Counted from the stretch's first letter, positions 1 through 8,595 are shown. The stretch is 64,000 nucleotides of DNA from an uncultured Alphaproteobacteria bacterium (GCA_903837555.1 CAILUV010000028.1:1-64000), one strand, 5' to 3'. The notes: generated by a model not told the origin, from the sequence alone. Made by a program: numbers and translations.

Positions 1-108
1 CACTACAACACCGTCAGACCCCATTCATCGCTGGGATATCGACCGCCAGCGCCGCAGGCTTTTATGCCCGTGCCACCCCATCTGGATGGAACGCCAGCTA
101 TGCAGTAG
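1..108 (+). CDS. IS3-type transposase (integrase core), C-terminal 35 residues only
   Basis: Frame 1 is open from the first base to a TAG at 106-108. It reads HYNTVRPHSSLGYRPPAPQA and then a short Pro-rich tail. The N-x-x-R-P-H-x-S-L-G-Y-R-P-P block is the hallmark end of the rve/DDE integrase domain in IS3-family OrfB proteins. The catalytic DDE residues lie upstream of the window, so activity cannot be judged. No host gene has this ending, so the family assignment is fairly safe although the fragment is short. Confidence 0.75.
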   Translation, partial: HYNTVRPHSSLGYRPPAPQAFMPVPPHLDGTPAMQ

Positions 109-144
109 TCTCAATCACGCTGGTACAAAATATCCGGCAGGACA
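1..144 (+). mobile_element. 3' end of an IS3-family-like insertion sequence, cut by the window edge
   Basis: The window opens inside a reading frame (1-108) with the typical C-terminus of IS3-type transposases. Just after its stop lies a sequence containing CTGGTACAAAATATCCGGCA and ending GGACA at 144, which looks like a terminal inverted repeat ending in CA, as in many IS3-family elements. The other end lies outside the window, so neither the full element nor a target-site duplication can be checked. The exact right boundary (near 144) is inferred from the CA end only. Confidence 0.7.
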
Positions 145-383
145 ATCAGCGGCGCCAAGGAACGCAATCCGGCGGCGGCGCAAGGGATCATCGCCAGTCT
201 TTGACGTCCGATCCGCGCCCGGCGCGTAGGGGTGCGGACGGCTCGCGCCACTAGGTATAGGGGCTCGCCATTTCGCCTGCGTTCAGGCCTGTGAACGGAA
301 GTTCATGCCGCTTGAATGGCGGGGCTGCGAAATGTTGATTGCACGCCCCGCGCAACGTTGCGCGCCAGACGATTCACGGGATC
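145..383 (+). other. dnaB upstream region, no gene seen
   Basis: About 240 bases lie between the IS end and the preferred dnaB start. No convincing coding frame, RNA gene or strong sigma-70 promoter was found. TTGACG at 201-206 could be a -35 element, but no good -10 box follows at 16-18 bases. In most Alphaproteobacteria rplI would lie directly upstream of dnaB; here that neighbour is replaced by the IS remnant. Confidence 0.5.
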
Positions 384-1832
384 ATGGAACAAGAAGCCTA
401 TCGCCACGTCCCCTACGATATCGACATCGAGCAGGCTTTGCTGGGCGCGATCCTGGCCGACAACCGGGCGATGGAACGCGCTAGCGCGCTGGTGAAGTCC
501 GAGCATTTCTACGATCCGCTGCATGCGCGCATTTACGACACCATGTCGCAAATGATTGAGCGCGGCGGCGTGGTGGTGACGCCGCTGACCCTGCACGCGA
601 CGATGAAATCCGATCCCGGCGTGATTGAGACCGGCGGCCAGGCCTATTTCGATGCCTTGCGCGCCGCCGCCCCCGCGATCCCCAATGTGCGCGACTATGC
701 CAATATCCTGTCGGACCTGTATGTGCGGCGCAGCCTGATCCGCATCGGTGAGGATATCGTCAACACCGCCTATGACGCGCCGACCGAGAAATCCTCCAAG
801 GAACAGATCGCCGAGGCCGAAAAGGCGCTCTATGCGGTGGCCGAGACCAACAAGTATGGCGAAGGCGCGCTGGATTTCCACGAAGCCCTGCGCCGGGCGG
901 TGGAGTCGGCGGAAAAGGCCCATGCCCGCGGCGGGCGCATTTCGGGCATTACCAGCGGCTTCACCGATATCGACAGCCTGCTGGGCGGCCTGCAGCCGTC
1001 CGACCTTCTGATCCTGGCGGGGCGCCCCGGCATGGGCAAGACGGCGCTGGGCACCAACATGGCCTTCCATGCTGCCCAGCAATATATGCGCGACCTGGAA
1101 GCCAATGCCGAATTTCCCAGCGGCGCGCCGGTGCTGTTCTTCAGCCTCGAAATGGCGGCGCAGCAGCTCTCGGCGCGTATCCTGTCCGAACAGGCCGAGC
1201 TGGAAATGTGGAAAATCCGCAACGGCAAGTTCAGCGAAAGCGAATGGGAGAAGTTCGTTCTCGCCATGCAGGATCTTTCTTCCCTGCCGCTGTACATCGA
1301 CGACAGCGGCGGCATTTCCATCGCCCAGATCGCGGCCCGCGCCCGCCGCATGAAGCGCGAAAAGAATATCGGCCTTATCATTATTGATTACCTCCAACTG
1401 GTTGAACCGTCGCGCCGCCACGAAAACCGCGTGCAGGAAATCACCGAAGTCACCAAGGGCCTGAAAACCCTGGCCAAGGAATTGAACGTGCCGGTGCTGG
1501 CGCTGTCCCAGCTTTCCCGTGGCGTCGATGCCCGCGACGACAAGCGCCCGGTGCTGTCGGACTTGCGCGAATCCGGCTCGATCGAACAGGACGCCGACGT
1601 GGTGATGTTCGTCTATCGCGAGGAATATTACCTCAAGTCGCGCGAGCCCGAGCCGGGCAGCACCGAACATGCCAAGTGGATGGAAAAGCTGGAACGCGCC
1701 ACCAACCGCGCCGAAGTGCTGGTGGAAAAGCACCGCCACGGCGCCACGCGCAACATCGATCTGGTGTTCGAAGGCATGTACACCCGCTTCAGCAACATGG
1801 CGCAGGATGGCTATACGCCGTCGAAGAGCTGA
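384..1832 (+). CDS. dnaB: Replicative DNA helicase DnaB
   Basis: Hexameric 5'-3' helicase that unwinds DNA at the replication fork and works with DnaG primase. The 482-residue product has the N-terminal DnaB domain (YDIDIEQALLGAIL near residue 12) and a RecA-like C-terminal domain with Walker A GRPGMGKT near residue 213, IIIDYLQL as Walker B and the LRESGSIEQDADVV motif near the end. No intein is present. The frame stays open to a TTG at 339 (497 residues), but the ATG at 384 matches where family members normally begin. It is followed by a convergent glycosyltransferase; the usual downstream gene alr comes after that. Confidence 0.95.
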   Translation: MEQEAYRHVPYDIDIEQALLGAILADNRAMERASALVKSEHFYDPLHARIYDTMSQMIERGGVVVTPLTLHATMKSDPGVIETGGQAYFDALRAAAPAIPNVRDYANILSDLYVRRSLIRIGEDIVNTAYDAPTEKSSKEQIAEAEKALYAVAETNKYGEGALDFHEALRRAVESAEKAHARGGRISGITSGFTDIDSLLGGLQPSDLLILAGRPGMGKTALGTNMAFHAAQQYMRDLEANAEFPSGAPVLFFSLEMAAQQLSARILSEQAELEMWKIRNGKFSESEWEKFVLAMQDLSSLPLYIDDSGGISIAQIAARARRMKREKNIGLIIIDYLQLVEPSRRHENRVQEITEVTKGLKTLAKELNVPVLALSQLSRGVDARDDKRPVLSDLRESGSIEQDADVVMFVYREEYYLKSREPEPGSTEHAKWMEKLERATNRAEVLVEKHRHGATRNIDLVFEGMYTRFSNMAQDGYTPSKS

Positions 1833-1837
1833 TCAGG

Positions 1838-1855
1838 GCGCCGATCAGTCGGCGC
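1838..1855. repeat. Hairpin between convergent dnaB and GT25 genes
   Basis: GCGCCGA-TCAG-TCGGCGC forms a perfect 7-bp stem with a 4-base loop. It overlaps the stop codon of the - strand glycosyltransferase. No T-tract follows on either strand, so this is at best a weak or Rho-assisted terminator. Confidence 0.4.
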
Positions 1856-2618
1856 GCATGGCGACGAACTTCGCCCCGCGCCGCAGCGCGATGAACTGCA
1901 TCGGCAGCAGCCGCAGGTCATAGGCGAAACGCACCAGCTCGCGCCGGATATAGGTCCAGTCCAGGCGGCGCAGGCCCACCCGTGTGCCTTCGATGTCGGA
2001 TTTCTCGCCGACAAATTCGGTCTGCCGCGCGATGGCGGGCACCAGTTGCCAGGGCGACAGCGCCGCGAACAGCGGCGAGTTGTTGGGATTGAACAACAGG
2101 TGATCGACCGGCAGGTTGAAGCGCTTTTCTTCCAGCAGGACGCGCGCCGCGTCGCGTGACAGGATATAGGCCGCCGCCCCGGTGTGGCGCGACAGCATCC
2201 GCCCCAGTTGGAAATCTTCGCCCACCGCACGCAGATCATTCAGCAACACGCGCTGGCCGGGCGGGCCGTAATGCTCCAGCTTCGCCACTTGCACTGATGG
2301 AGGAATCCAGTTGTCGCTGGTCAGAAGCGCCGCCGATGACGGCGACAGCCGCACATCGTCTTCCAGAAACACGGCATGGGCATCGCCCGATGCCACGAAC
2401 ATCTCCCAGGCGCGGCGATGCGACAGCAGGCAGCATTTGTCGCCGCGCGGGATTTCGCCCAGCGGTCCGCTGGCGGCGAACCAGCGGTCCACATCGGCCG
2501 CGTCCGCGCTGGCCGCATCCACCGCCTCGATCCGGGTCAGGGGCAGGGCGCCCGCCTGGGCCTGCATGGCGGCCAGCCGGTCGGGCCGCCGGGCCAGGTT
2601 GATCAGATAAATCCGCAT
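1845..2618 (-). CDS. Glycosyltransferase family 25 protein (LPS/LOS sugar transfer)
   Basis: Predicted cytosolic glycosyltransferase of the GT25 family, which usually adds galactose or related sugars during lipooligosaccharide or polysaccharide synthesis. The 257-residue product starts MRIYLINLARRPDRL, the classic GT25 N-terminus. It continues with CCLLSHRRAWEMF and the acidic motif FLEDDVRL, both diagnostic. A start five codons upstream (2633) is possible; neither has a strong ribosome binding site. It sits alone on the - strand between dnaB and alr, an unusual place for a surface-sugar gene. Substrate is not predictable. Confidence 0.85.
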   Translation of the reverse strand: MRIYLINLARRPDRLAAMQAQAGALPLTRIEAVDAASADAADVDRWFAASGPLGEIPRGDKCCLLSHRRAWEMFVASGDAHAVFLEDDVRLSPSSAALLTSDNWIPPSVQVAKLEHYGPPGQRVLLNDLRAVGEDFQLGRMLSRHTGAAAYILSRDAARVLLEEKRFNLPVDHLLFNPNNSPLFAALSPWQLVPAIARQTEFVGEKSDIEGTRVGLRRLDWTYIRRELVRFAYDLRLLPMQFIALRRGAKFVAMRAD

Positions 2619-2742
2619 GGCTTGGCGTAGCATTTTGGCCCCATTTCCGCCATCGCGGCAGGGGCTTACCCTGTTTTGCCCCTGCTGCGGCTCCTATATG
2701 GTGGGGGTGGCGGGGAAGCGCTTTTGCGACGGATAGGGACTT

Positions 2743-3438
2743 TTGACGATCGATAACCAAGCCCCTGCCATGACGCACCCGTTCCTGCGTCCAAAGGGCA
2801 ACCCCGCGGAATTTCGGCGCACAAAAGTCCGACGCGTCGCGTCGTGGGCGGCCGTGGGCCTGCTGCATTTCGTGCTGTTCACGGCGCTGGTGGTATCGGT
2901 GCGCCAGTACAACGAGCTCACCCGCCCGGTGATCGAAACGCTGATGATGTTTCCCGCTCTCGGCAACAATCCCAATGCGCCGCCACTGCGCACGGTCAAT
3001 CCCGATGTGCAGACCGAGGCGATGCCCCTGATCACCACCGCGCCCATCACCGTTCCCAAGCCCGAAGTCGTTCCCGACAGCGAGGGCCATGCCGCGACAC
3101 CCGGCGACATTCTCGCTGCGGTAGGCCGCGAACTGGCCTGCAGCGCCGGAACCTGGGAGCATCTGACGCGCGGCGAACGCCAGGCCTGTGGCGGCATTCC
3201 CTGGCGCGGGTTGAAGTTGCCCAACGGTTCGCTGATCATGCTGCCGGGCAATGTCATGCCGCGCCTGCGCGAACCGCCGCCGGACGACGGCATCCGCGTC
3301 ACCGGTTCGGAGCAGCAGCAGCGCGATCTGCAGATGGGCCGCAATTCGGCCACGGGCGGCTGCCCGATCCTGCAGCACACGCCGTGCCTCAGTCCGTCCA
3401 CGGGTGGCGGCGGCATCTCTATCCTGGGTGGGAATTAG
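2743..3438 (+). CDS. Hypothetical single-pass membrane protein, Pro-rich
   Basis: Not recognised as a known family. The 231-residue reading frame begins at TTG 2743; an ATG at 2770 would give 222 residues. A basic N-terminus (RRTKVRR) precedes one hydrophobic helix (about residues 33-52), then a Pro/Thr-rich stretch and a C-terminal half with four Cys residues and a Gly-rich end (STGGGGISILGGN). The topology recalls TonB-like or other periplasmic proteins anchored by the N-terminus, but no TonB C-terminal domain is visible. Its stop codon overlaps an in-frame GTG of alr, suggesting translational coupling. Confidence 0.7.
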   Translation: MTIDNQAPAMTHPFLRPKGNPAEFRRTKVRRVASWAAVGLLHFVLFTALVVSVRQYNELTRPVIETLMMFPALGNNPNAPPLRTVNPDVQTEAMPLITTAPITVPKPEVVPDSEGHAATPGDILAAVGRELACSAGTWEHLTRGERQACGGIPWRGLKLPNGSLIMLPGNVMPRLREPPPDDGIRVTGSEQQQRDLQMGRNSATGGCPILQHTPCLSPSTGGGGISILGGN

Positions 3439-3473
3439 TGGACGCGCCCGCCCCCGCCCGCCATCCTGCGCCC

Positions 3474-4583
3474 ATGACGGGTGCTGGCGAGGATTTCGAA
3501 GCGGCGCGGCTGACAGTGCGCCTTGGCGCCATCGTCGCCAACTACCGCACCTATTGCCGCATGACCGGGCCGTGCGCCGTCGCCGCCGTGGTGAAAGCTG
3601 ATGCCTACGGCATGGGCGCGGCCGCCGTGGCCCCGGCGCTGGCGGGCGCGGGTTGCGATACCTTCTTCGTGGCGCGCCTGGCCGAAGGCGTGGCGCTGCG
3701 GGGAATCTTGCCGCAGGCGCGCATCATTGTGCTGGATGGGGCGCAGGCTGACGCGGTGCCCGCGCTGCTCACCCATCGCCTGATCCCGGCGCTCAACAGC
3801 TTGAGCGACATCGCCGCCTGGAGCGCCGCCGCCAACGCCGCGCGCACCACGCTGGATGCGGTGATCCATGTCGATACCGGGATGAACCGCCTGGGTCTTG
3901 CCGCTGACGAGCTGGCGATCCTGTCGGGGCAGAGCGCGGCGCGTCTGTCGGGTCTGAATATCGTGCTGGTGATGAGCCATCTGGCTTGCGGCGACGAAGC
4001 CAGCCCGATGAATGCGCAGCAATTGTCGCGCTTCAAACAGGCGCTGGCGATGCTGCCGCCCGCGCCCGCCAGCCTGGCCGCCAGCCATGGCGCGTTTCTG
4101 GGCATGGAATATCACTTCGACCTGGTGCGGCCCGGCGTGGCGCTGTACGGCGCCAATCCGCAGAATACGGCGCAAAACCTGATGCAGCCGGTCGCCATTC
4201 TGACCGGAAAAGTGCTGCAAATCCGCGGAATTGACACCGGCGACAGCGTTGGTTACGCAGCCACGTTCCGCGCAAAAAGGCCGACCATGCTTGCCACCGT
4301 GGCACTCGGATATGCCGACGGCATCCCGCGCACCCTGTCCAACACGGGTGCGGCGGCGATAGCGGGCGGGCGCGCGCCGATCGTGGGCCGGGTATCGATG
4401 GACCTGATCACGCTGGATGTCACGGGCATCGATGTGGCGCCGGGCGATGAGGCCGAACTGCTCGGTGATACCGTCAGCCTGAGCGAAGTCGCCGCCGCCG
4501 CCGGCACCAACGAATATGAAATTCTGACCCGGCTGCGCCGCATGCCGCGCGTGTATGAAGGTAGGGCAGGCCAGACCACATGA
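3474..4583 (+). CDS. alr: Alanine racemase
   Basis: PLP enzyme that converts L-alanine to D-alanine for peptidoglycan. The product (369 residues from ATG 3474) has the PLP-lysine motif VVKADAYGMGA near residue 40, the HVDTGMNRLG motif, and the catalytic tyrosine region ALGYADG(I)PR followed by GRVSMDL. A GTG at 3438 is in frame and overlaps the stop of the upstream gene, so a 381-residue form is possible; the added residues are Pro/Ala-rich and not family-like. The stop overlaps the mlaE start (ATGA), so the two are probably cotranslated. Confidence 0.95.
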   Translation: MTGAGEDFEAARLTVRLGAIVANYRTYCRMTGPCAVAAVVKADAYGMGAAAVAPALAGAGCDTFFVARLAEGVALRGILPQARIIVLDGAQADAVPALLTHRLIPALNSLSDIAAWSAAANAARTTLDAVIHVDTGMNRLGLAADELAILSGQSAARLSGLNIVLVMSHLACGDEASPMNAQQLSRFKQALAMLPPAPASLAASHGAFLGMEYHFDLVRPGVALYGANPQNTAQNLMQPVAILTGKVLQIRGIDTGDSVGYAATFRAKRPTMLATVALGYADGIPRTLSNTGAAAIAGGRAPIVGRVSMDLITLDVTGIDVAPGDEAELLGDTVSLSEVAAAAGTNEYEILTRLRRMPRVYEGRAGQTT

Positions 4584-5353
4584 ATCCGTTTGCTTTGATT
4601 GGCCGGTCGACGATGAACCTGCTGGCCCATATCGGCCGGCTGTCTGTCTTCACCGGCACGGCGCTGGCCGCTATTGTCGCTCCGCCCATCTATTGGAAGA
4701 TGATCGGCCAGCAGATCATGCGCATCGGCTATTTCTCGCTGCCGGTCGTGGGCCTGACCGCCTTCTTCACCGGCGGCGCGCTGGCGCTGCAGATATTTCT
4801 GGGCGGCAACCGCTTCGGTACCGAAGCCGTGGTGCCGCAGATCGTGGTCCTGGGCATCACCCGCGAACTGGGGCCGGTGATCGCCGGCCTGATGGTGGCG
4901 GGCCGCGTCGCCGCCGCCATCGCCGCCGAAATCGGCACCATGAAGGTGACCGAGCAGATCGACGCCCTGACCACGCTGGCCACCAACCCGATCAAGTATC
5001 TGGTGGTGCCGCGCCTGATCGCCGCCGTGCTGTGCATGCCGATCCTGGTCGCCATCGCCGACAGCATCGGCGTGTTCGGCGGCTATGTGGTGGCGACCCA
5101 GAGCATGGGTTTTTCCGGCGGCACTTACCTGAAGAACACCGTGGATTTTGCCACCCAGGCCGACATCGTGTCGGGCCTGATCAAGGCGGGCGTGTTCGGC
5201 TTCATCATCGCGCTGATGGGCTGCTATCACGGCTTTAATTCCAGGGGCGGCGCGCAGGGCGTCGGCAGCGCCACGACCTCGGCGGTGGTGTCGTCGTCGA
5301 TCCTGATCCTGGCCGCCAACTATCTTCTCACCTCGCTGCTGTTCTCCCAATGA
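4580..5353 (+). CDS. mlaE: MlaE-family ABC transporter permease
   Basis: Inner-membrane permease of the MlaFEDB-type ABC system that moves phospholipids between inner and outer membrane. The 257 residues match the MlaE family length and contain its conserved block VLGITRELGPVIAGLMVAGR near residue 90 followed by AAAIAAEIGTMKVTEQIDAL. About five hydrophobic segments are visible. It overlaps alr by 4 bases and mlaF by 4 bases. The substrate-binding MlaD (MCE) subunit is not encoded next to it, so the partner must lie elsewhere. Confidence 0.9.
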   Translation: MNPFALIGRSTMNLLAHIGRLSVFTGTALAAIVAPPIYWKMIGQQIMRIGYFSLPVVGLTAFFTGGALALQIFLGGNRFGTEAVVPQIVVLGITRELGPVIAGLMVAGRVAAAIAAEIGTMKVTEQIDALTTLATNPIKYLVVPRLIAAVLCMPILVAIADSIGVFGGYVVATQSMGFSGGTYLKNTVDFATQADIVSGLIKAGVFGFIIALMGCYHGFNSRGGAQGVGSATTSAVVSSSILILAANYLLTSLLFSQ

Positions 5354-6117
5354 CCCCGAAAATTCAGCTCATCGGCGTCAAGAAGCGCTTCGGCTCCAAG
5401 GTGGTCTTGGACGGCGTCGACCTGACCATCGAACCGCGTTCCTCGCTGGTGATCATCGGCGGCTCGGGCACCGGCAAGTCGGTCACCATCAAGTCGATCC
5501 TGGGCATCATCCGCCCGGACGAGGGCACCATCCTGGTCGATGGCGAAGACATCACCCATATCAAGGGCGCGGCGCGTGATCGCGTCATGAAGAAGTTCGG
5601 CATGCTGTTCCAGGGCGCGGCGCTGTTCGACAGCATCCCGGTCTGGGAAAATGTCGCCTTCGGGCTCATCCAGGGCCGCGGCATGAAAAGGTCGCAGGCG
5701 CGCGATATCGCCATGCAGAAGCTGGCCAAGGTCGGCCTCACGGCGGATGTCGGCGAGCTTTTCCCGGTCGAACTGTCGGGCGGCATGCAGAAGCGCGTGG
5801 GTCTTGCCCGCGCCATCGCCGCCGATCCGGAAATCATCTTCTTCGACGAGCCGACCACGGGTCTCGATCCCATCATGGCCGACGTGATCAATGATCTGAT
5901 CGCATCCACCGTGAAGGATGTCGGCGCCACCGCGCTCTCCATCACCCACGACATGGCCTCGGCGCGCAAGATTTCCGACCGCATCGCCATGCTCTATGGC
6001 GGCAAGATCATCTGGCAGGGCCCCACCGCCGATATCGACAAAAGCGGCAATCCCTATGTGGATCAGTTCATCAACGGACGAGCTGAAGGGCCGATCAAAA
6101 TGGCGGTAAAAGCTTAG
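5350..6117 (+). CDS. mlaF: MlaF-like ABC transporter ATPase
   Basis: ATPase subunit that powers the MlaE permease. The 255-residue protein has Walker A GGSGTGKS near residue 38, the signature LSGGMQKR, Walker B IIFFDEPTTGLDP and a switch histidine in SITHDM. These variants, especially LSGGMQKRVGLARA, are typical of the MlaF/Ttg2A group. ATG overlaps the mlaE stop in an ATGA junction. The next frame starts one base after its stop, suggesting one transcript through the small unknown gene. Confidence 0.92.
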   Translation: MTPKIQLIGVKKRFGSKVVLDGVDLTIEPRSSLVIIGGSGTGKSVTIKSILGIIRPDEGTILVDGEDITHIKGAARDRVMKKFGMLFQGAALFDSIPVWENVAFGLIQGRGMKRSQARDIAMQKLAKVGLTADVGELFPVELSGGMQKRVGLARAIAADPEIIFFDEPTTGLDPIMADVINDLIASTVKDVGATALSITHDMASARKISDRIAMLYGGKIIWQGPTADIDKSGNPYVDQFINGRAEGPIKMAVKA

Positions 6118-6118
6118 T

Positions 6119-6418
6119 TTGGGCCCGATCCTCTATCTGCGCACGCACTACTGGGCCAAGCGCTACGCCACCGAGCTGCGTCCCACGCTGGTGATGATCC
6201 TGGGGGAGCGGAAATATTACACCACCTGCCAGATCAAGGCGGTGTCGGAAGACATTGGCCTGAACCTGAAGTTCCTGGTGCTGGGCTATGCGACCTTCCT
6301 GCCGCAGGACCGGTTTGAGACCGAAAAGCAGGGGCTGAAGGTCAAGCTGACGTACACCCAAGCCCGCGCCATCATGGCCAAATATATGCCCAGAAGCCTG
6401 ATGGCCCCGGAAGACTGA
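6119..6418 (+). CDS. Small protein of unknown function, between mlaF and radA
   Basis: A 99-residue frame begins at TTG 6119, one base after the mlaF stop. I do not recognise the family. The product is soluble-looking, basic and rich in Tyr, Leu and Lys, with no signal peptide or transmembrane helix. Codon use is like the neighbours and the frame covers the whole gap to radA, so it is probably real. Tight coupling to mlaF hints at a role with the lipid transporter, but nothing in the sequence shows this. It does not resemble MlaD or MlaB. Confidence 0.7.
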   Translation: MGPILYLRTHYWAKRYATELRPTLVMILGERKYYTTCQIKAVSEDIGLNLKFLVLGYATFLPQDRFETEKQGLKVKLTYTQARAIMAKYMPRSLMAPED

Positions 6419-6457
6419 GTTTTCCGCGCCTGTTGACGGCTGTGGTAAACTCGAATC

Positions 6458-7846
6458 ATGGCGAAATCCTCCACCTCCTATGCCTGCCAGTCCTGCGGCG
6501 CGACCACTCCCAAATGGTCGGGCAAGTGCGACGCCTGCGGCGGCTGGAACACCATCGTGGAGGAGGGCGTCGCGCCGCCCTTGGGCTCCGGCGCAACTCG
6601 CCGGGCCAAGGGCCGCAAGATCACGCTGGAAGACTTGAAGACTGAGGACGCGCCGCCCGAGCGCCGTCCCACCGGCATCGCCGAATTCGACCGTGTCACC
6701 GGCGGTGGGTTGGTGCCCGGTTCCGCGCTGCTGGTTGGCGGCGATCCGGGCATCGGCAAGTCCACCATCATTCTGCAGGCGCTGGGCAAGTACGCCGTCA
6801 ATGGCGGCCATGCGATCTACATTTCCGGCGAAGAAGCGATGGCGCAGGTGCGCATGCGCGCCGCCCGCATGGGGTTGGCCGACGCGCCGCTGATGCTGGG
6901 CGCGGCGACCTGCGTCGAAGACATTCTGGCCACGCTGGAAGCGGGCAAGCCGCCGGGCATCGTCGCCATCGATTCCATCCAGACCCTGTGGACCGGGGCG
7001 CTGGATGCGGCGCCCGGCACCATCGCCCAGGTGCGCACCGCCAGCTTCGATCTGGTGCGCTATGCCAAGGCGTCGGGCGCGGCGCTGCTGCTGGTCGGCC
7101 ATGTCACCAAGGACGGCCAGATCGCCGGCCCCAAGGCGGTCGAGCATCTGGTCGATGCCGTGCTCTATTTCGAAGGCGAGCGCGGCCATCATTTCCGCGT
7201 GCTGCGGGCGGTGAAAAACCGCTTCGGCGCCACCGACGAAATCGGCGTGTTCGAAATGACCGGCAAGGGGCTTGCCGAAGTCGCCAATCCGTCGGCGCTG
7301 TTCCTGGGCGACCGCAAGTCGGCATCGCCCGGCACGGCGGTATTCGCCGGACTGGAAGGCACGCGGCCCCTGCTGTGCGAAATCCAGGCGCTGGTCTCGC
7401 CCACCTCCTACGGCACGCCGCGCCGCGCGGTCGTTGGCTGGGATACCGGACGCCTTGCCATGATCCTGGCGGTGCTCGACGCCCGCGCCGGGGTTGGAAT
7501 CGGCGCCAGCGATGTCTATCTGAACGTCGCGGGCGGCTTGAAGATCGGCGAGCCCGCGGCCGATCTGGCGGCCGCCGCCGCGCTTGTTTCATCCTTTGGC
7601 GGAGAGCCCTTGCCGCGCGACACGGTATTTTTCGGCGAGATTTCCCTGTCAGGCGACATCCGCCCGGTGCCCCAGGCCGAAAGCCGGCTGAAGGAAGCCG
7701 CCAAGCTGGGGTTCAAGAACGCCTTCGTGCCGGCCGGAACCAAGGCGGAGGTGGCGGGCATGGCGTTAACGGAAATCACCAACGTCGCCGGTCTGCTGAG
7801 ATTTGCGCCTGAACCGACGCCGCGTCGTGGTAAAGTCGAATCATGA
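6458..7846 (+). CDS. radA: DNA repair protein RadA
   Basis: RecA-like, Lon-related ATPase that drives branch migration in recombinational repair. The 462-residue product has an N-terminal C4 zinc finger (CQSCG...CDACGGW), Walker A GGDPGIGKS near residue 95, the RadA-specific KNRFG motif near residue 254, and a C-terminal Lon-protease-like domain without the catalytic dyad context. The start at ATG 6458 is fixed by the zinc finger only a few residues downstream. The stop overlaps cvpA by 4 bases. Confidence 0.97.
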   Translation: MAKSSTSYACQSCGATTPKWSGKCDACGGWNTIVEEGVAPPLGSGATRRAKGRKITLEDLKTEDAPPERRPTGIAEFDRVTGGGLVPGSALLVGGDPGIGKSTIILQALGKYAVNGGHAIYISGEEAMAQVRMRAARMGLADAPLMLGAATCVEDILATLEAGKPPGIVAIDSIQTLWTGALDAAPGTIAQVRTASFDLVRYAKASGAALLLVGHVTKDGQIAGPKAVEHLVDAVLYFEGERGHHFRVLRAVKNRFGATDEIGVFEMTGKGLAEVANPSALFLGDRKSASPGTAVFAGLEGTRPLLCEIQALVSPTSYGTPRRAVVGWDTGRLAMILAVLDARAGVGIGASDVYLNVAGGLKIGEPAADLAAAAALVSSFGGEPLPRDTVFFGEISLSGDIRPVPQAESRLKEAAKLGFKNAFVPAGTKAEVAGMALTEITNVAGLLRFAPEPTPRRGKVES

Positions 7847-8595
7847 GCCTGTCGGTCACCTTCCTCGACTGTCTGATCGTTCTGGTCATTGTCATTTCCG
7901 CGGGCTACGCCGCCTGGCGCGGCTTCCTGTGGGAAACGCTGACCATCTTCGAATGGGTGGCTGCCGCCTTCGCCTGTCTCTATTTCGGGCCCTATCTCAT
8001 TCCCATGATGGGCAGCCTAGTCAGTCAGCCCTGGCTGGCCTCTGTGCTGGCCTATGCCGCCGTGTTCCTAGCGGTGTTCATCCCGCTGGCTTTCATGAGT
8101 CACCGCTTCAGCGAAAGCGTGAAGAACTCGCCCATCGGTCCGCTGGACCGGGCGGCGGGCGTCGCCTTTGGCGTGGTGCGCGGATTGGTGATCGTGGGGC
8201 TTGCCTATCTGGCCTACACCTACTTCAACCCCATCCGCGAGCAGCCGCGCTGGCTGACCGAGGCGGAACTTCTGCCGGTGGTTCAGAGCACCGCCGAGGT
8301 GCTGCTTTCGGTTGTGCCCGATGGCCCCAAAAATGTCAGCTACGCCCCTGAGCCACGCAATGAGATACGCCAGGCGCCGGGCGCCGCGCCCGCCCCGGTA
8401 CAGGCCGCCAAACCGGCCGGCTCTGACCCCATGGCAGACCTGATCCGCAACAATGGCAATGCTAACCGTGTTTCTCCCGCCCCGCGGGCGCCGGTGCAGC
8501 AGAAGAGCGCACCACAGGCCCCCGAAACCTATGGCGCCAACGACCGCCAGCAGCTAGACAAGCTCATAGAGACCGGCGGAAACGGCGCTCGATGA
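7843..8595 (+). CDS. cvpA: CvpA family inner-membrane protein
   Basis: Homologue of CvpA, a small membrane protein first linked to colicin V production and commonly located next to purF. The first 150 residues hold about four hydrophobic helices and the family pattern (LDCLIVLVIVISAGYAAWRGF, then LDRAAGVAFGVVRG). The product is 250 residues; most CvpA proteins are near 160-190, and the extra length is a Pro/Ala/Gln-rich tail from about residue 165. It overlaps radA and purF by 4 bases each, so radA-cvpA-purF look cotranscribed. Confidence 0.9.
   Translation: MSLSVTFLDCLIVLVIVISAGYAAWRGFLWETLTIFEWVAAAFACLYFGPYLIPMMGSLVSQPWLASVLAYAAVFLAVFIPLAFMSHRFSESVKNSPIGPLDRAAGVAFGVVRGLVIVGLAYLAYTYFNPIREQPRWLTEAELLPVVQSTAEVLLSVVPDGPKNVSYAPEPRNEIRQAPGAAPAPVQAAKPAGSDPMADLIRNNGNANRVSPAPRAPVQQKSAPQAPETYGANDRQQLDKLIETGGNGAR

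Noticed and set aside
303..1739. 478-residue open frame antisense to dnaB
   Set aside because: His/Gly/Arg-rich composition typical of GC-rich antisense frames; dnaB on the other strand is certain.
2844..3473. Long N-terminal extension of alr to 2844
   Set aside because: The extra residues are Arg/His-rich shadow sequence of the overlapping + strand gene; alr homology begins near 3474.
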